Positions 54,543 to 64,000 of a DNA stretch of 64,000 nt are shown here, piece by piece. Below the pieces are notes generated by a model, which was not told where the DNA came from, ran no database searches, and saw nothing but the letters and a program-made list of their open reading frames with translations. Source of the DNA: CAWFFV01 sp963814985. GTDB taxonomy: Bacteria; Chloroflexota; Ktedonobacteria; Ktedonobacterales; Ktedonobacteraceae. The position numbers were made by a program, and so were the translations under genes. Location of the stretch: contig CAWFFV010000013.1 in assembly GCA_963814985.1 (NCBI GenBank), positions 186,001-250,000 of the forward strand. The letters are read 5' to 3'. The number at the start of each line of letters is the position of its first letter. Position 1 is the stretch's first letter.

Positions 54543-57500
54543 ATGACCTCTCCTAATAGCTCAGATGAAAATATAACTATTACCCCCACAGAGTTTAACA
54601 AGGCGGCACTCGTGGTAGGAGTAAACAATTCTATACACTCTACACATCGACGACCATCACTCCAGTATGCCGAAAATGATGCGTATGATATTGCCTGGAC
54701 TTTACAGCAGCCAGCCAGCAATTTTATCTTCCTCACACCTACCCCAACACTCTCCGGTAAAGATGCCCAATCAATGATCATTAGGGACGCCATTACCGAG
54801 TTCGTTCATAAAAGAACGAGCAAGGATTTTTTGCTGTTCTACTTTAGTGGGCATGCACAACCAATGCGAACAAAGGATGACCAGGAGGATATTTACCTGG
54901 TCTCTTCCGATTTCAAGGAAGAGCAGGTAGAAATAGATCCTACCAGACATCTTTCTATGCGCTGGCTCCGTGAGGTTCTCTATCAACAAAACAACCTCGG
55001 TGGAGTACTCCTTATTCTCGATTGCTGTTACGCTGGCAATATAGTCAATGCGGTTCCTGACGCCCTGCAAATCAATCTACGCAAGCTTTTTCATGAGTAT
55101 TTTCAGGATACTGATGATCCAAAGCCAAAAGACCGTTTAAGGCTTATTCTTATGGCTAGTGGTTATGACACAGTTGCTCATGAGAAAGAGGGGCATGGGG
55201 TAATGACCGCCCTCCTCCTCTCTGCATTGCGTGGCGAAGTTGAAGAGGTATTAGATGATGATGGTCGCATCAACTTCTTGTATCTTTACAAATACTTGCA
55301 GGACAAGATGCCACCCGAACAACGTCCCAATATGTTTGGAGAATTTGCCGCTCATTGCATCCTGGCACATCATCCAGAAAAAGCTAAACATCTACGTAGG
55401 GCAACCCAAAAAGCTGAAGAAGAGGCACAGAAGGCCAGAGAAAATGAGCGATGGGAAGAATTTTCCAAATTTATGGGTAAAATGTCTAAACTCATCGATG
55501 ATCCAAACTATTGGAAGCACTCGCAAGCTGACAGTTTTCAATCCTTCGATTACGCTCTCTGCCGAGAAGCATCTCTTGCTGACCTCGATATGGAGAAAAT
55601 AAGCGAGTTCTTCAAGCAGGATCGGCTACTAAAACAGAAGCAATTGCCATCAGGTACGTCTGTGCAAGATCGGCTAACACAGTTCGGTTTTGTGAAAGAT
55701 CTCTCCCCTACCTATGGAGCGCTCCTTTGCTTTGGAAAAAACCCACAGGAATGGGTTTCCAGTTCTATCACACGCTGCACCAACTGGAACAGTGATGATC
55801 GGTTGCAAGATAGCGAGATTTTTCAAAGTGACCTGTTAAGTCAGTTTATGGCCAGCCGCGATTTCTTACGGAGATGCCTACGCCTGACTCGTGTGATTAG
55901 CAGACAAGATAGCACTGAGAGTTGGGAGATTCCCTTCCGTGTCCTCGAAGAGGCCCTGGCAAATGCTCTCGTCCATCGAGAATACACAAACCCAACTGGA
56001 TTTATACAGGTGCAGGTATTCGATGACCGCGTTGAGATCTGTAGCCCCGGCGGTCCTCCTCCTCCCATGACTATAGAGATGCTGGGCACAGAAACTACAT
56101 CCCATCCAAGAAACTTGCAAATAGCCATTATCTTTTACCTCTACGGTTATATCGAACAAGTTGGCTCCGGGATCAAGCGCATGCGATCCTTCATGCAAGA
56201 GGCAGGATTACAAGCCCCATATTTCGAGTTAAGTCCGCTCAATACCTTTAAGGTTGCGTTATACCGCCCCCCACGATATGAACAGGCAAGTGATCGTAAA
56301 GGGCAAACATTGGGCCACTATCGGCTAACACAGTTGCTAGCAAGAGGGAGTTCAGCGGATATTTATCTGGGTAACCACATTTCTCTCAAGAATCAGGGTC
56401 AGGTAGCAATCAAAATCTTCCAAACGCGCTTAGCAAGTGATGAACGTAAGGACTTTATTGATGAAGTATCCGATTTGAGTCGTTTGACCCATCATAATAT
56501 TATAAAGATACAGGATTTCTTTGTGTATGACGATATGCCCATCATAGTTATGAAGTATACACCTCATGGATCACTTCAAGCACGTATCAGGGGACTAGCA
56601 TTGCCTCTAAACACTGTTGTAGTTTACGTCAAGCAGATAGCACAGGCCTTACAATATGCACATAATCAAAATCGACTGCATCGTAATCTCAAACCAGAGA
56701 ACTTGTTGATAGGACTGGATGGTGAGGTGCTCCTCACAAGTTTTAGTATGGAACAAATTTCACGTTCTCGGAAAAACGATGCATCGCAAGGCACTGTGGC
56801 ATATATGGCACCTGAGCAATTCCTGGGCAAACCCACGCCAGCAAGTGACCAATATGCATTAGGTATCATTGTCTATGAATGGCTAAGTGGTACACGTCCA
56901 TTCAAAGGTACCTACGACGAAATAGTTGCGCAACACAAAGAACAGTTGCCAACACCTTTGCAAGAAATAACTCCAACAGTTCCACCTGAAGTTGGGGAGG
57001 TGGTTATGACGGCACTGGCTAAAAATCCTGAGGAACGCTTTCAAGACATTCAAACGTTTGCTGATGCCCTGGAGCATGCAGGTCAAGCACCAAGACCCCA
57101 CTCTACTATCACTCCACTGATTGGTGAGCGATGGGACAACCAAGGCTATACACCTATCAATACAGCGCAGATCACAAGTCCTTTACTTCTTCCCACCCGT
57201 CAACCAAACGAATTCGTAGCGACATTTCCTAAACTAATATCACCACTGAGTATCCTCTTTGAATTGGATACAGGCTTCCTTACCGCAAAGAAATATAGGC
57301 TATTCCGCCAACTGGGTATGCTACTCAATTTTCTCTCTGCAATCATCCTCGGTTCGTCACTTAATTCTATCTGGATAGGGAGTGTGGGGCTAATAGCATC
57401 CTTAACGATCTTCACAATCTGTATTCTTCTCGTAAGAAGAAATGTCGCGACATTTTTTGCGGCTATGCTTGCTCTCTACTGGGGCATAGTTGGATCGTTA

Positions 57501-57662
57501 CTGGTATTAATCATTTTAGCAATCTTTTTTTTAGTAATGCATACAAATCAACAAATTACATCATTTCTTTATATTATAGCATTATTGATAACATTTATCT
57601 TCTGTACAATCACAGCATGGCGCACATTATACACATATATATCTACAAAAAATCTCTTATGA
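54543..57662 (+). CDS. Caspase-like peptidase fused to HATPase-type, pseudokinase and membrane domains
   Basis: A 1,039-residue protein. Residues 1-275: caspase-family peptidase with AALVVGVNN, catalytic His in FSGHA (104) and Cys in LDCCYAG (161). Residues 280-320: charged coiled coil. Residues 320-575: an AlbA_2/HATPase_c_4-like unit as in COG2865 proteins (YGALLCFGKNPQEW; N-box EEALANALVHREY; IEQVGSGIKRMRSF). Residues 590-845: protein kinase fold (GHYRLTQLLARGSSADIYLG; VAIK; HRNLKPENLL; APEQFLG). The catalytic Asp is Asn and DFG reads SFS, so it is probably inactive. Residues 925-1039: four transmembrane helices. It may be a membrane-tethered sensor that unleashes proteolysis. The frame is intact; the ATG follows AAGAGGA. 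Confidence 0.85.
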   Translation: MTSPNSSDENITITPTEFNKAALVVGVNNSIHSTHRRPSLQYAENDAYDIAWTLQQPASNFIFLTPTPTLSGKDAQSMIIRDAITEFVHKRTSKDFLLFYFSGHAQPMRTKDDQEDIYLVSSDFKEEQVEIDPTRHLSMRWLREVLYQQNNLGGVLLILDCCYAGNIVNAVPDALQINLRKLFHEYFQDTDDPKPKDRLRLILMASGYDTVAHEKEGHGVMTALLLSALRGEVEEVLDDDGRINFLYLYKYLQDKMPPEQRPNMFGEFAAHCILAHHPEKAKHLRRATQKAEEEAQKARENERWEEFSKFMGKMSKLIDDPNYWKHSQADSFQSFDYALCREASLADLDMEKISEFFKQDRLLKQKQLPSGTSVQDRLTQFGFVKDLSPTYGALLCFGKNPQEWVSSSITRCTNWNSDDRLQDSEIFQSDLLSQFMASRDFLRRCLRLTRVISRQDSTESWEIPFRVLEEALANALVHREYTNPTGFIQVQVFDDRVEICSPGGPPPPMTIEMLGTETTSHPRNLQIAIIFYLYGYIEQVGSGIKRMRSFMQEAGLQAPYFELSPLNTFKVALYRPPRYEQASDRKGQTLGHYRLTQLLARGSSADIYLGNHISLKNQGQVAIKIFQTRLASDERKDFIDEVSDLSRLTHHNIIKIQDFFVYDDMPIIVMKYTPHGSLQARIRGLALPLNTVVVYVKQIAQALQYAHNQNRLHRNLKPENLLIGLDGEVLLTSFSMEQISRSRKNDASQGTVAYMAPEQFLGKPTPASDQYALGIIVYEWLSGTRPFKGTYDEIVAQHKEQLPTPLQEITPTVPPEVGEVVMTALAKNPEERFQDIQTFADALEHAGQAPRPHSTITPLIGERWDNQGYTPINTAQITSPLLLPTRQPNEFVATFPKLISPLSILFELDTGFLTAKKYRLFRQLGMLLNFLSAIILGSSLNSIWIGSVGLIASLTIFTICILLVRRNVATFFAAMLALYWGIVGSLLVLIILAIFFLVMHTNQQITSFLYIIALLITFIFCTITAWRTLYTYISTKNLL

Positions 57663-57684
57663 AGAGGAGAAATACATTACGTTC

Positions 57685-58830
57685 TCACACGGCATCGATA
57701 AAACGTAATCGCCACAATATCCACAGCAATGGATCGAAACAGCGACATGGTATTACATCTGGGTATATTCCATTAGCATCAGGGGAAAATCCCGTTGCCG
57801 AAGCTGCAAAGAAATGTACGTTGGAAAATGTTCTAGCCGCTAGCAAAAGATTAGGGTCTCCATACTCTGCAATTAGTTCTTTCACCTCATGATCTACTGT
57901 TTGCAAGTCCCTTAAGTGAATGTTACCATCATACATAGGATTATGAGAAAAGCTATACGGTTGACTAACCGGCCTAAAGAATTTCAGAAGATCAGATTTG
58001 GAGATTGTGATAGCAATTGGTATAGAGACTAAACGTGAGCCTGATGCTAACTTCTGATTACGTTCATAAATTCGTATAATAGAGTTTAGAACAGAGCTTA
58101 CCCGTCTCCCCGTTACGACGGTGGCACCAGATTGTAGATGAGCAGGTAGTTGGTCGTATATACGAGGCATTGCTATTGGATCTGCAAGGAAAATAATGGC
58201 CGAGGCATTCAAAATATATTGACTGTATTCTAGTATTCTGGTTTGGTCAGCATAATCCTCTCCAGAAACATCATAGATCATCAGATTAAGTTTTCGTGCT
58301 AGCTCCGATGCTGTTCTTCTAAAAACTAGCTCGTAGATTAATGGTTCTCTAACAGGGCTGGTGGCCTGCTGTGTGCCTTCTATTCTTTGTTTCTTCAAAA
58401 ATAACGGCTCATAGTAATTTCGGACATAGTGATCTTCTACATCTTAATTCAAACATTCAAAGCGAATATATCTATTGCTTCCTTGAGTTTGTAATTCTTC
58501 GCGGATTTGATGAATAAGAGCAGCAATATAGTGACTTTTTCCAGAAAAGGTGTCGCCCACAACAGCAATAGTAAGGTTATCAACAAATCCAAAATTGTAT
58601 GGTAACAGTTCTTTACAATGTGGGCATTGCCGACAGGCAAGCTCTTTAATATATCCAGGGCTATTCAGATGGACAGGAAAGAAGCGCTCTAGAGTTTTCG
58701 AGAAACCTTGCGATGGCTTACGTAGAACTTTTTCCGTCGTTACTGTAGAGACAATATCACACTCACTAAGGTGGAATGCTTTACTACAAAAAGGACAGAT
58801 ATGCTTACGAAATGGTTCAAACTGTAGCAT
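57685..58830 (-). CDS. Zinc-ribbon P-loop GTPase-like protein (in-frame stop)
   Basis: The N-terminal part has two zinc-knuckle pairs (CPFCSKAFH; CRQCPHCKEL) and a P-loop VVGDTFSGKSHYIAAL. After a TAA at 58444-58446 the same frame continues through YYEPLF, a DxxG-like LMIYDVSGEDYAD and TISKSDLL in the position of the NKxD motif. This matches TRAFAC-type double-ribbon GTPases that accompany signalling and conflict systems. A C-to-T change in a CAA codon would create the stop. The total is about 381 residues. It is convergent with the caspase-like gene, whose stop lies 22 bases away. Function is unproven. Confidence 0.7.
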
Positions 58831-58985
58831 AGCAACCTACCTCTGAAAATGTGTATCTCCCAATAAAGGGCACATACAAGGTGCTCATAAAACTCTATCC
58901 TAACTTAGATATGTCTGCTAGCTCAATTTACTCCCAGTTATGCCCAATTCAGTGTATCAAAAAAATGGTAGGTTTACAACAAACG

Positions 58986-60765
58986 CTACCAATCAAACTT
59001 ATCAATTAAGAACGTCCGGCTGTAATGCAACAGAATTGGGCTACCGTGAGGACACACGGCTGGTGCTCCCACATTTGCCAGTGCCCTGAGCAATGCTAAT
59101 TGCTCACCACTTCCCAGATCACGCCCACGTCTCATCGCTGAACGGCAGGCCAGGCTAATCAGCAAATGATCTTCCCAATCAGCACTATCTTCCGCTGCGA
59201 CCTCTGCCAGTTCTTGCAGATGGGCAACCAGTTGTTGCGGTCCTTCACCATCGGGTACCGAGCGAATCAGGAAACTGCGTCCTCCGAAACGCTCGCACTC
59301 TAATCCTAAATCGCGCAACATCGGCAAACGTTGCTCAAGCAGTTCGGCCTGGTGACGCTTCATCTCAACAATTACTGGCTCCAGGAGCAGATGTGAATCA
59401 GCTCCCTCACCATGTTGCGCTCCCACATGGGTACGACGTAGATGCTCATAGATAATACGCTCATGCGCTCTGTGCTGATCAATTAAATACAGGCTCCCAT
59501 CAGGAGCTTCAGCCAGGATCACCGCCTGCTGCAATTGTGCCAATGGGCGCAAACTGGTAATCACCTCTGCCGTTCCAGGGGGTGCCACCTCTGCTTGATA
59601 TCCTTCTGCCGATTCCGCTACGTGTAACCCTCGTCGTCTTGGACCAGGGAAGACGCCGCTGATTAGCTAACACAGGACCAGGGAAGAATACATCCTCAGG
59701 CAAGGCGGGACTGCGCTCCAGAACTGATCGGACTGCTTGCGTCAAAACTGCTATCACCCTATCCTCCTCCACCAACCGAACCTCTGTCTTAGCCGGGTGT
59801 ACATTCACATCCACTTCATCTGGCGGCAGTTCCAGATAAAGCACCAGGAGAGGATGCTTCCCCTTTGACAACAGGCCACGATAGCCTTGCTCAAGCGCCT
59901 CATAGAGTGATCGTGAAGATATCCAGCGTCCATTCACAAACAGCGTCACATACTGCCGATTGTTTTGGGCCAGCACACGGTTGCCAATAAAGCCATAAAT
60001 CGTGTAATGCTCACCATCACTCACACTTATGGGGGAAAGCATCTCATTGAGCGGCAGGTGATAGAGTTCGGCTAATGTCGCAACCAGATCACCACTTCCA
60101 CTCGTCTGTAATGCCGTATGCTCGTCAATGATCAGATTGAAGCGTACAGCAGGATAGCCCACCGCATAACGCCGCACTAACTGTAAGACATGCCCATTCT
60201 CAGTACGCGCACCACGCATAAATTTGAGGCGGGCAGGGACATTATAGAACAGGTCACGCACCGTTACCGTTGTACCATGTAAACGTGCTCGTCGCCCACG
60301 TTGCGTTATTTCGCCTCCACGTAACATTATCCACAACGCGGCATGTTCCTCACCCATCATCTCAGTCTCAATAGCACGACTGAGGACTGTTACCTCTGAG
60401 ACTGTGGCAATACTGGCAAGCGCCTCACCACGAAAGCCCAGAGTATGTAAACGACTTAAATCTTCGACCACACTTATTTTACTGGTGGTGTGGCGCACAC
60501 AGACACGCTCCAACTCATCATCGGGGATACCATAGCCATCATCAGTGACACGTATCAGACGCAATCCCCCACCACGTACCTCCACACGAATTTCTCGCGC
60601 TCCTGCATCCAGCGCATTCTCGACCAGTTCTTTGACTACTGAGACAGGACGCTCAATGACTTCACCTGCCGCAATACGTTCTGCCACATCAGCAGAGAGC
60701 ACAAGCAGCGGCGTCCGTTGCATGATAGTATTTTGTAGCGTAGAGTAACTATGTGTCTGGCTCAT
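58986..60765 (-). CDS. mutL: DNA mismatch repair protein MutL (frameshifted in the linker)
   Basis: The N-terminal GHKL ATPase has AAGEVIERPVSVVKELVENA, VTDDGYGIPDDEL, TLGFRGEALASIATV and the transducer domain (NVHPAKTEVRLVEE). The C-terminal dimerisation domain in another frame has LYLIDQHRAHERIIYEHL, which keeps the Asp, His and Glu residues of the nicking-endonuclease motif with Arg in place of the first Ala. The frames change near 59630-59650 in the linker. The ATG at 60765 overlaps the mutS stop (ATGA), so the two are coupled. Confidence 0.92.
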
Positions 60766-63479
60766 CGTCGAATTTTGCTTTTCTTTTTCTGCATTAAGAA
60801 CAACAAGTTAAGTGCATCCAGCGGCGTGATAGCGCATACATCAATTGCATCCAGGTCTGGCTCCGTTCCATTCGCCTGTTCTAATGCGCTTGCAACCATA
60901 CGAGCCTCACCGCTCTGCCATTTATATTCTTTTCCAGGTGAAGTAAAGCGGTTCTCTGCACTCCTATTGGTCTCGGCAACTGCCAGACCTTGTTGTGCTG
61001 AGAGCGTTCCGTGTACTCGTTGATTGTGAATTCGCGTCCCATATGGGCAAAGATATCATGGCGATCATGCTCTAAATGCTGTAAGACCGCCTCTGCCCGT
61101 CGCACAATACTGACCGGCATTCCAGCAAGCTTTGCCACATGGACACCATAGCTACGCCCAATACATCCGGGTGTTACGCGGTGCAGAAAGACAATCCCAC
61201 CCTGTTCATCGTCACTAATCGCCATAGTGCAGACACTCAGGTGAGATAATTCATCTGCCATTGAGGCCAGTTCATGATAGTGAGTGGCAAAGAGTGTACG
61301 CGCCCTGGTCTCATTGTGCAGATGCTCAACAACGGCCTGGGCAATTGCTAAACCATCATGGGTACTTGTGCCCCGACCAATTTCGTCCAGGATGATAAGG
61401 CTGTGTTGTGTGGCATGATGGAGAATGGTTGCGGTCTCCTCCATCTCAACCATAAAGGTGCTTTTCCCCGATGCGATATCGTCTTCAGCACCAACGCGTG
61501 TAAAAATACGATCCGCCAGGCCGATACAGGCTTTTCGTGCCGGGACAAAGCTACCGATCTGTGCTAATAATGTAATCAATGCCACTTGCCGCAAATATGT
61601 TGACTTGCCCGCCATATTTGGACCAGTCAAAAGCAAAATACGTGTTCCCTCATCGGCCTCTAACTGCGTATCGTTAGGGATAAATACATCACCATCCAGG
61701 GTATATTCGACCACCGGATGCCGTCCTCCAACGATCTCTAAACCATAACCATGCTCCAGGATAGGCCGCACATAGCCCTGATGGGCAGCTACTTCTGCAA
61801 GACTCAAGAGGACATCCACTCTGGCTACCGCCGTAGCAGTCGCCATCAACTGTGGATAGTAGATACTTAGCTGGCGCAACACATCGGTATAAATACTGCG
61901 CTCCATCTCCTCAATGCGCTCGAAGGCGCTCAGGATACGCGCTTCATGCTCCTTGAGTTCAGGTGTGATAAAGCGTTCTGCATTGACGAGGGTTTGCTTA
62001 CGCATATAATCAGACGGAACAAGCTTGACGTTGGCATTGCTTACCTCTATGTAGTAGCCAAAGACTTTGTTAAAGCCTACTTTGAGTGACTTAATGCCAG
62101 TACGAGCACGTTCACGCGCTTCTAATGATACCATCCAGCGTCGCGAATTACGGATCGAGTCAAATAGTTCATCTAGCTCAGCATGAAATCCTGGACGAAT
62201 CAAGCGTCCATCATCGCCCTGCTCATCTTCTTCACCAGCACGCATAAGAGCACGCTCGACCAGTTCCACAATCTGCGGGCACGGATCAAGCTCTTCGGCA
62301 AGTTCTCGTAGCAGAGAAGCATCACATCCTAGCAGTAGTTCACGCAAGCGGGGGATAACTCCCAGATAGTTGCTTAATCCCAGTACCTCGTTGCGTACGG
62401 CACTTCCCTGGCGTACACGTCCGGCAATGCGTTCCAGATCGCCCAGATCCTGCAAACACATTGTGAAGCGACTACGCAAGGCCGGACTCTCATAGAGTTC
62501 TTCTACGCTTGCTAACCGTCCATCAAGCAGATTCAAGTCCAGTAGCGGCTGTGTAATGGTGCGCCGCAGTTGTCGTGCACCCATTGGCGTAATGGTGCGA
62601 TCCAGTACTCCCAGGAGACTTCCCTGCACCGAATTACTCCGCGATCCCTGCAACAGTTCAAGGTTACGCTGTGTATGGGCATCGAGTACCATATAGCTGG
62701 TTGTACGATACGAGCGTAACCCCGTTAATAGCGAGAGCAACGCAACATTCATTTTCTCCAGATAGGCAATGATCACACCCGCCGCCGCTATAGCCTGGGG
62801 GACCTGCGAACACCCATATGCGCCGAGTGATTGCACGCCAAAATGTTTGCACAAACGGGCCTGCGCCGCCTCTACCTGGAAGAAATAGGGAGGACAGTGC
62901 GTAATTGTGACAGTTTTGGAGGGAAACTGATAGCTCTCTGTGCGACTCCCCTCAAGTAGCAAATATTCTAGCCGGACACAGCCGTTGCAGTTCCGCTTCC
63001 AGGGCAACTGGCAACTCATCGGGAGTAAACCATGTCACCATAAACTCACCCGTGCTTACATCTACCGCTGCCAATCCGGTCTGTGCACGCCCTGTAGCAA
63101 TCGCCACCAAATAATTATTCTGGCGAGCAGGTAAGAGATTTGGCTCAGAGAGAGTGCCCGCCGTTAAAATACGGGTGACAGCCCGGTCGACCAACCCCTT
63201 ACCAACTTCCCCCACCTGATCACACACAGCAATTTTATAGCCACGCTGAATAAGTTTGCCTACATAATTATCTAAAGCATGCAACGGAATTCCCGCCAAC
63301 GGAATCTTCTCACCATCATTACCATAGCCGCGACTGGTTAAAACAATCTGTAACTCACGTGCTGCAATATGGGCATCTTCATCAAAGGTTTCGTAAAAAT
63401 CTCCCACCTGGTACATTAAAATAGCATCAGGATACTGACTCTTAATTTGTAAATATTGATTACGGGCAGGTGTGGGCAT
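60762..63479 (-). CDS. mutS: DNA mismatch repair protein MutS (two frameshifts)
   Basis: The mismatch-recognition domain has VGDFYETFDEDAHIAARELQ with the Phe-x-Glu wedge. The core and clamp follow, then the ATPase: LLLTGPNMAGKSTYLRQVAL, DEIGRGTSTHDGLAIAQAVV and FATHYHELASMA. Three frames are needed. The first changes near 62965-62975 (CPARLEYLLLEG joins across). The second changes near 61005-61020, after which AQQGLAVAETNRSAENRF and the usual C-terminus ITPLDALNLLFLMQ run to the stop at 60762. The ATG at 63479 has AGGGAAG. It recognises mispairs and recruits MutL, encoded next. Confidence 0.93.
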
Positions 63480-63517
63480 GGGTCTACTTCCCTCTACGTT
63501 ATCACAGTTTCTTTGTT

Positions 63518-63696
63518 GTAACTATTCAGGTTCCCCTTCCTTGATTCCTCAGCGCCTTCGGCGCTTCGCAGGTTGTTTTATGTGTGGTTGTGTTGCCAGT
63601 GGAGGAGATTGCGACGCAATCTCCTCCACTGGCAACACAACCACACATAAAACGGGAGCGAGCCACCTGCGGTGGCGAGGGTACCTGAATAGTTAC
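63518..63696. mobile_element. Palindromic MITE-like element, copy 2
   Basis: 179 bp bounded by the 13-bp perfect inverted repeat GTAACTATTCAGG, with the 9-bp direct repeat TTCTTTGTT immediately outside (63509-63517, 63697-63705). It contains a short hairpin GCGCCTTCGGCGC, a 79-bp perfect palindrome (63575-63653) and a short hairpin CCACCTGCGGTGG. The parts are those of the copy at 38968 in reverse. The ends differ by one base from the IS66 element at 31011. It occupies the gap between mutS and the last gene; the rest of that gap shows nothing. Confidence 0.9.
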
Positions 63697-63844
63697 TTCT
63701 TTGTTCTAGAATTGAACACATGTACATTACCGCATTCTCCACGTTCTGTCAAAAGTTGGTGGGAATAAACAAAATTGCAACTCTACCCCTATCTCTTCGT
63801 TCAAGTTCATAGATATATCAAAAAAATTATCCAAAAGGAGATAG

Positions 63845-64000
63845 ATGATGACTGATTTGGAAGCCTTAATCAAAGATGTGACAGTCTATGCCGACCGCGC
63901 TCTGGTCACACGCCAGGGGAGCATCCATCTTGAAGCAGGGGAACACGAACTACGCGTCAATAACCTTCCTCAGTTCTTACGTGATTCGCTGCGTGCCTCT
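63845..64000 (+). CDS. N-terminal fragment of a MuiA/DUF4139-family protein (cut by the window end)
   Basis: The 52 visible residues read DLEALIKDVTVYADRALVTR, then EAGEHELRVNNLPQFL and DSLRAS. This is the DUF4140 N-terminal domain pattern (V-x-V-Y-x-D-R-A-x-V-T-R ... L-P ... S-L-R) of mucoidy-inhibitor MuiA-like proteins, which continue with coiled coils and DUF4139. The role is unknown. ATG 63845 or 63848 follows AAAAGGAG. Confidence 0.75.
   Translation, partial: MMTDLEALIKDVTVYADRALVTRQGSIHLEAGEHELRVNNLPQFLRDSLRAS

Overview
The window reads as a chromosomal segment of a member of the Chloroflexota, most likely class Ktedonobacteria. This is inferred from the mix of protein kinase-like and FHA signalling proteins, multi-domain caspase-like and TPR proteins, a pyruvate dehydrogenase/lipoate operon, DUF1501/DUF1800 pairs, an IS66 element and moderate GC. 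No rRNA, tRNA or CRISPR array was seen.

Layout. 0-9 kb: a degenerate kinase, small membrane and coiled-coil proteins, a DUF1501/DUF1800 exported pair, a secreted glycosidase and a stand-alone receiver protein. 8.1-13.4 kb (minus): operon pdhA-pdhB-E2-lipA-hydrolase. 13.4-15.8 kb: an FHA-PrsW membrane protease and a small protein. 15.9-29.5 kb: a type III-D CRISPR-Cas locus. Cas6 and an ATPase with two Csx3-like repeats are on the minus strand. Divergent from them run a CARF-LuxR regulator, Cas10 (GGDD, no visible HD domain), four Cas7-like RAMPs, Csx10, two small helical paralogues, Csx19 and a 566-residue protein with two CARF domains around an unknown middle domain. The logic would be cyclic oligoadenylate made by Cas10, sensed by the CARF proteins and removed by Csx3. 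No array and no cas1/cas2 are present.

29.5-34.3 kb: CCA-adding enzyme, an intact IS66 element, a MarR regulator with palindromic operators, and a metallo-beta-lactamase-fold gene split by an 87-bp MITE. 34.5-53.5 kb: mostly housekeeping (nadK-recN, Nudix, GNAT, membrane mannosyltransferase-like, two tandem TPR paralogues, rlmD-maf-gluQ-mscS-nadD-DUF951-MFS, an M50-type protease, a decayed nitroreductase). 53.6-58.8 kb: a striking 1,039-residue caspase/HATPase/pseudokinase/membrane protein flanked by a small unknown protein and a zinc-ribbon GTPase. 59-63.5 kb (minus): mutS-mutL. Two diverged copies of a 79-bp perfect palindrome lie inside MITE-like elements whose ends match those of the IS66 element.

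A recurrent feature is broken reading frames. About 25 indels or in-frame stops interrupt otherwise recognisable genes on both strands, including essential ones. Most are probably base-calling or assembly indels, but the cluster in cas10 and its neighbours is several-fold denser than elsewhere and may be real decay. Genes interrupted this way are annotated over their full span.
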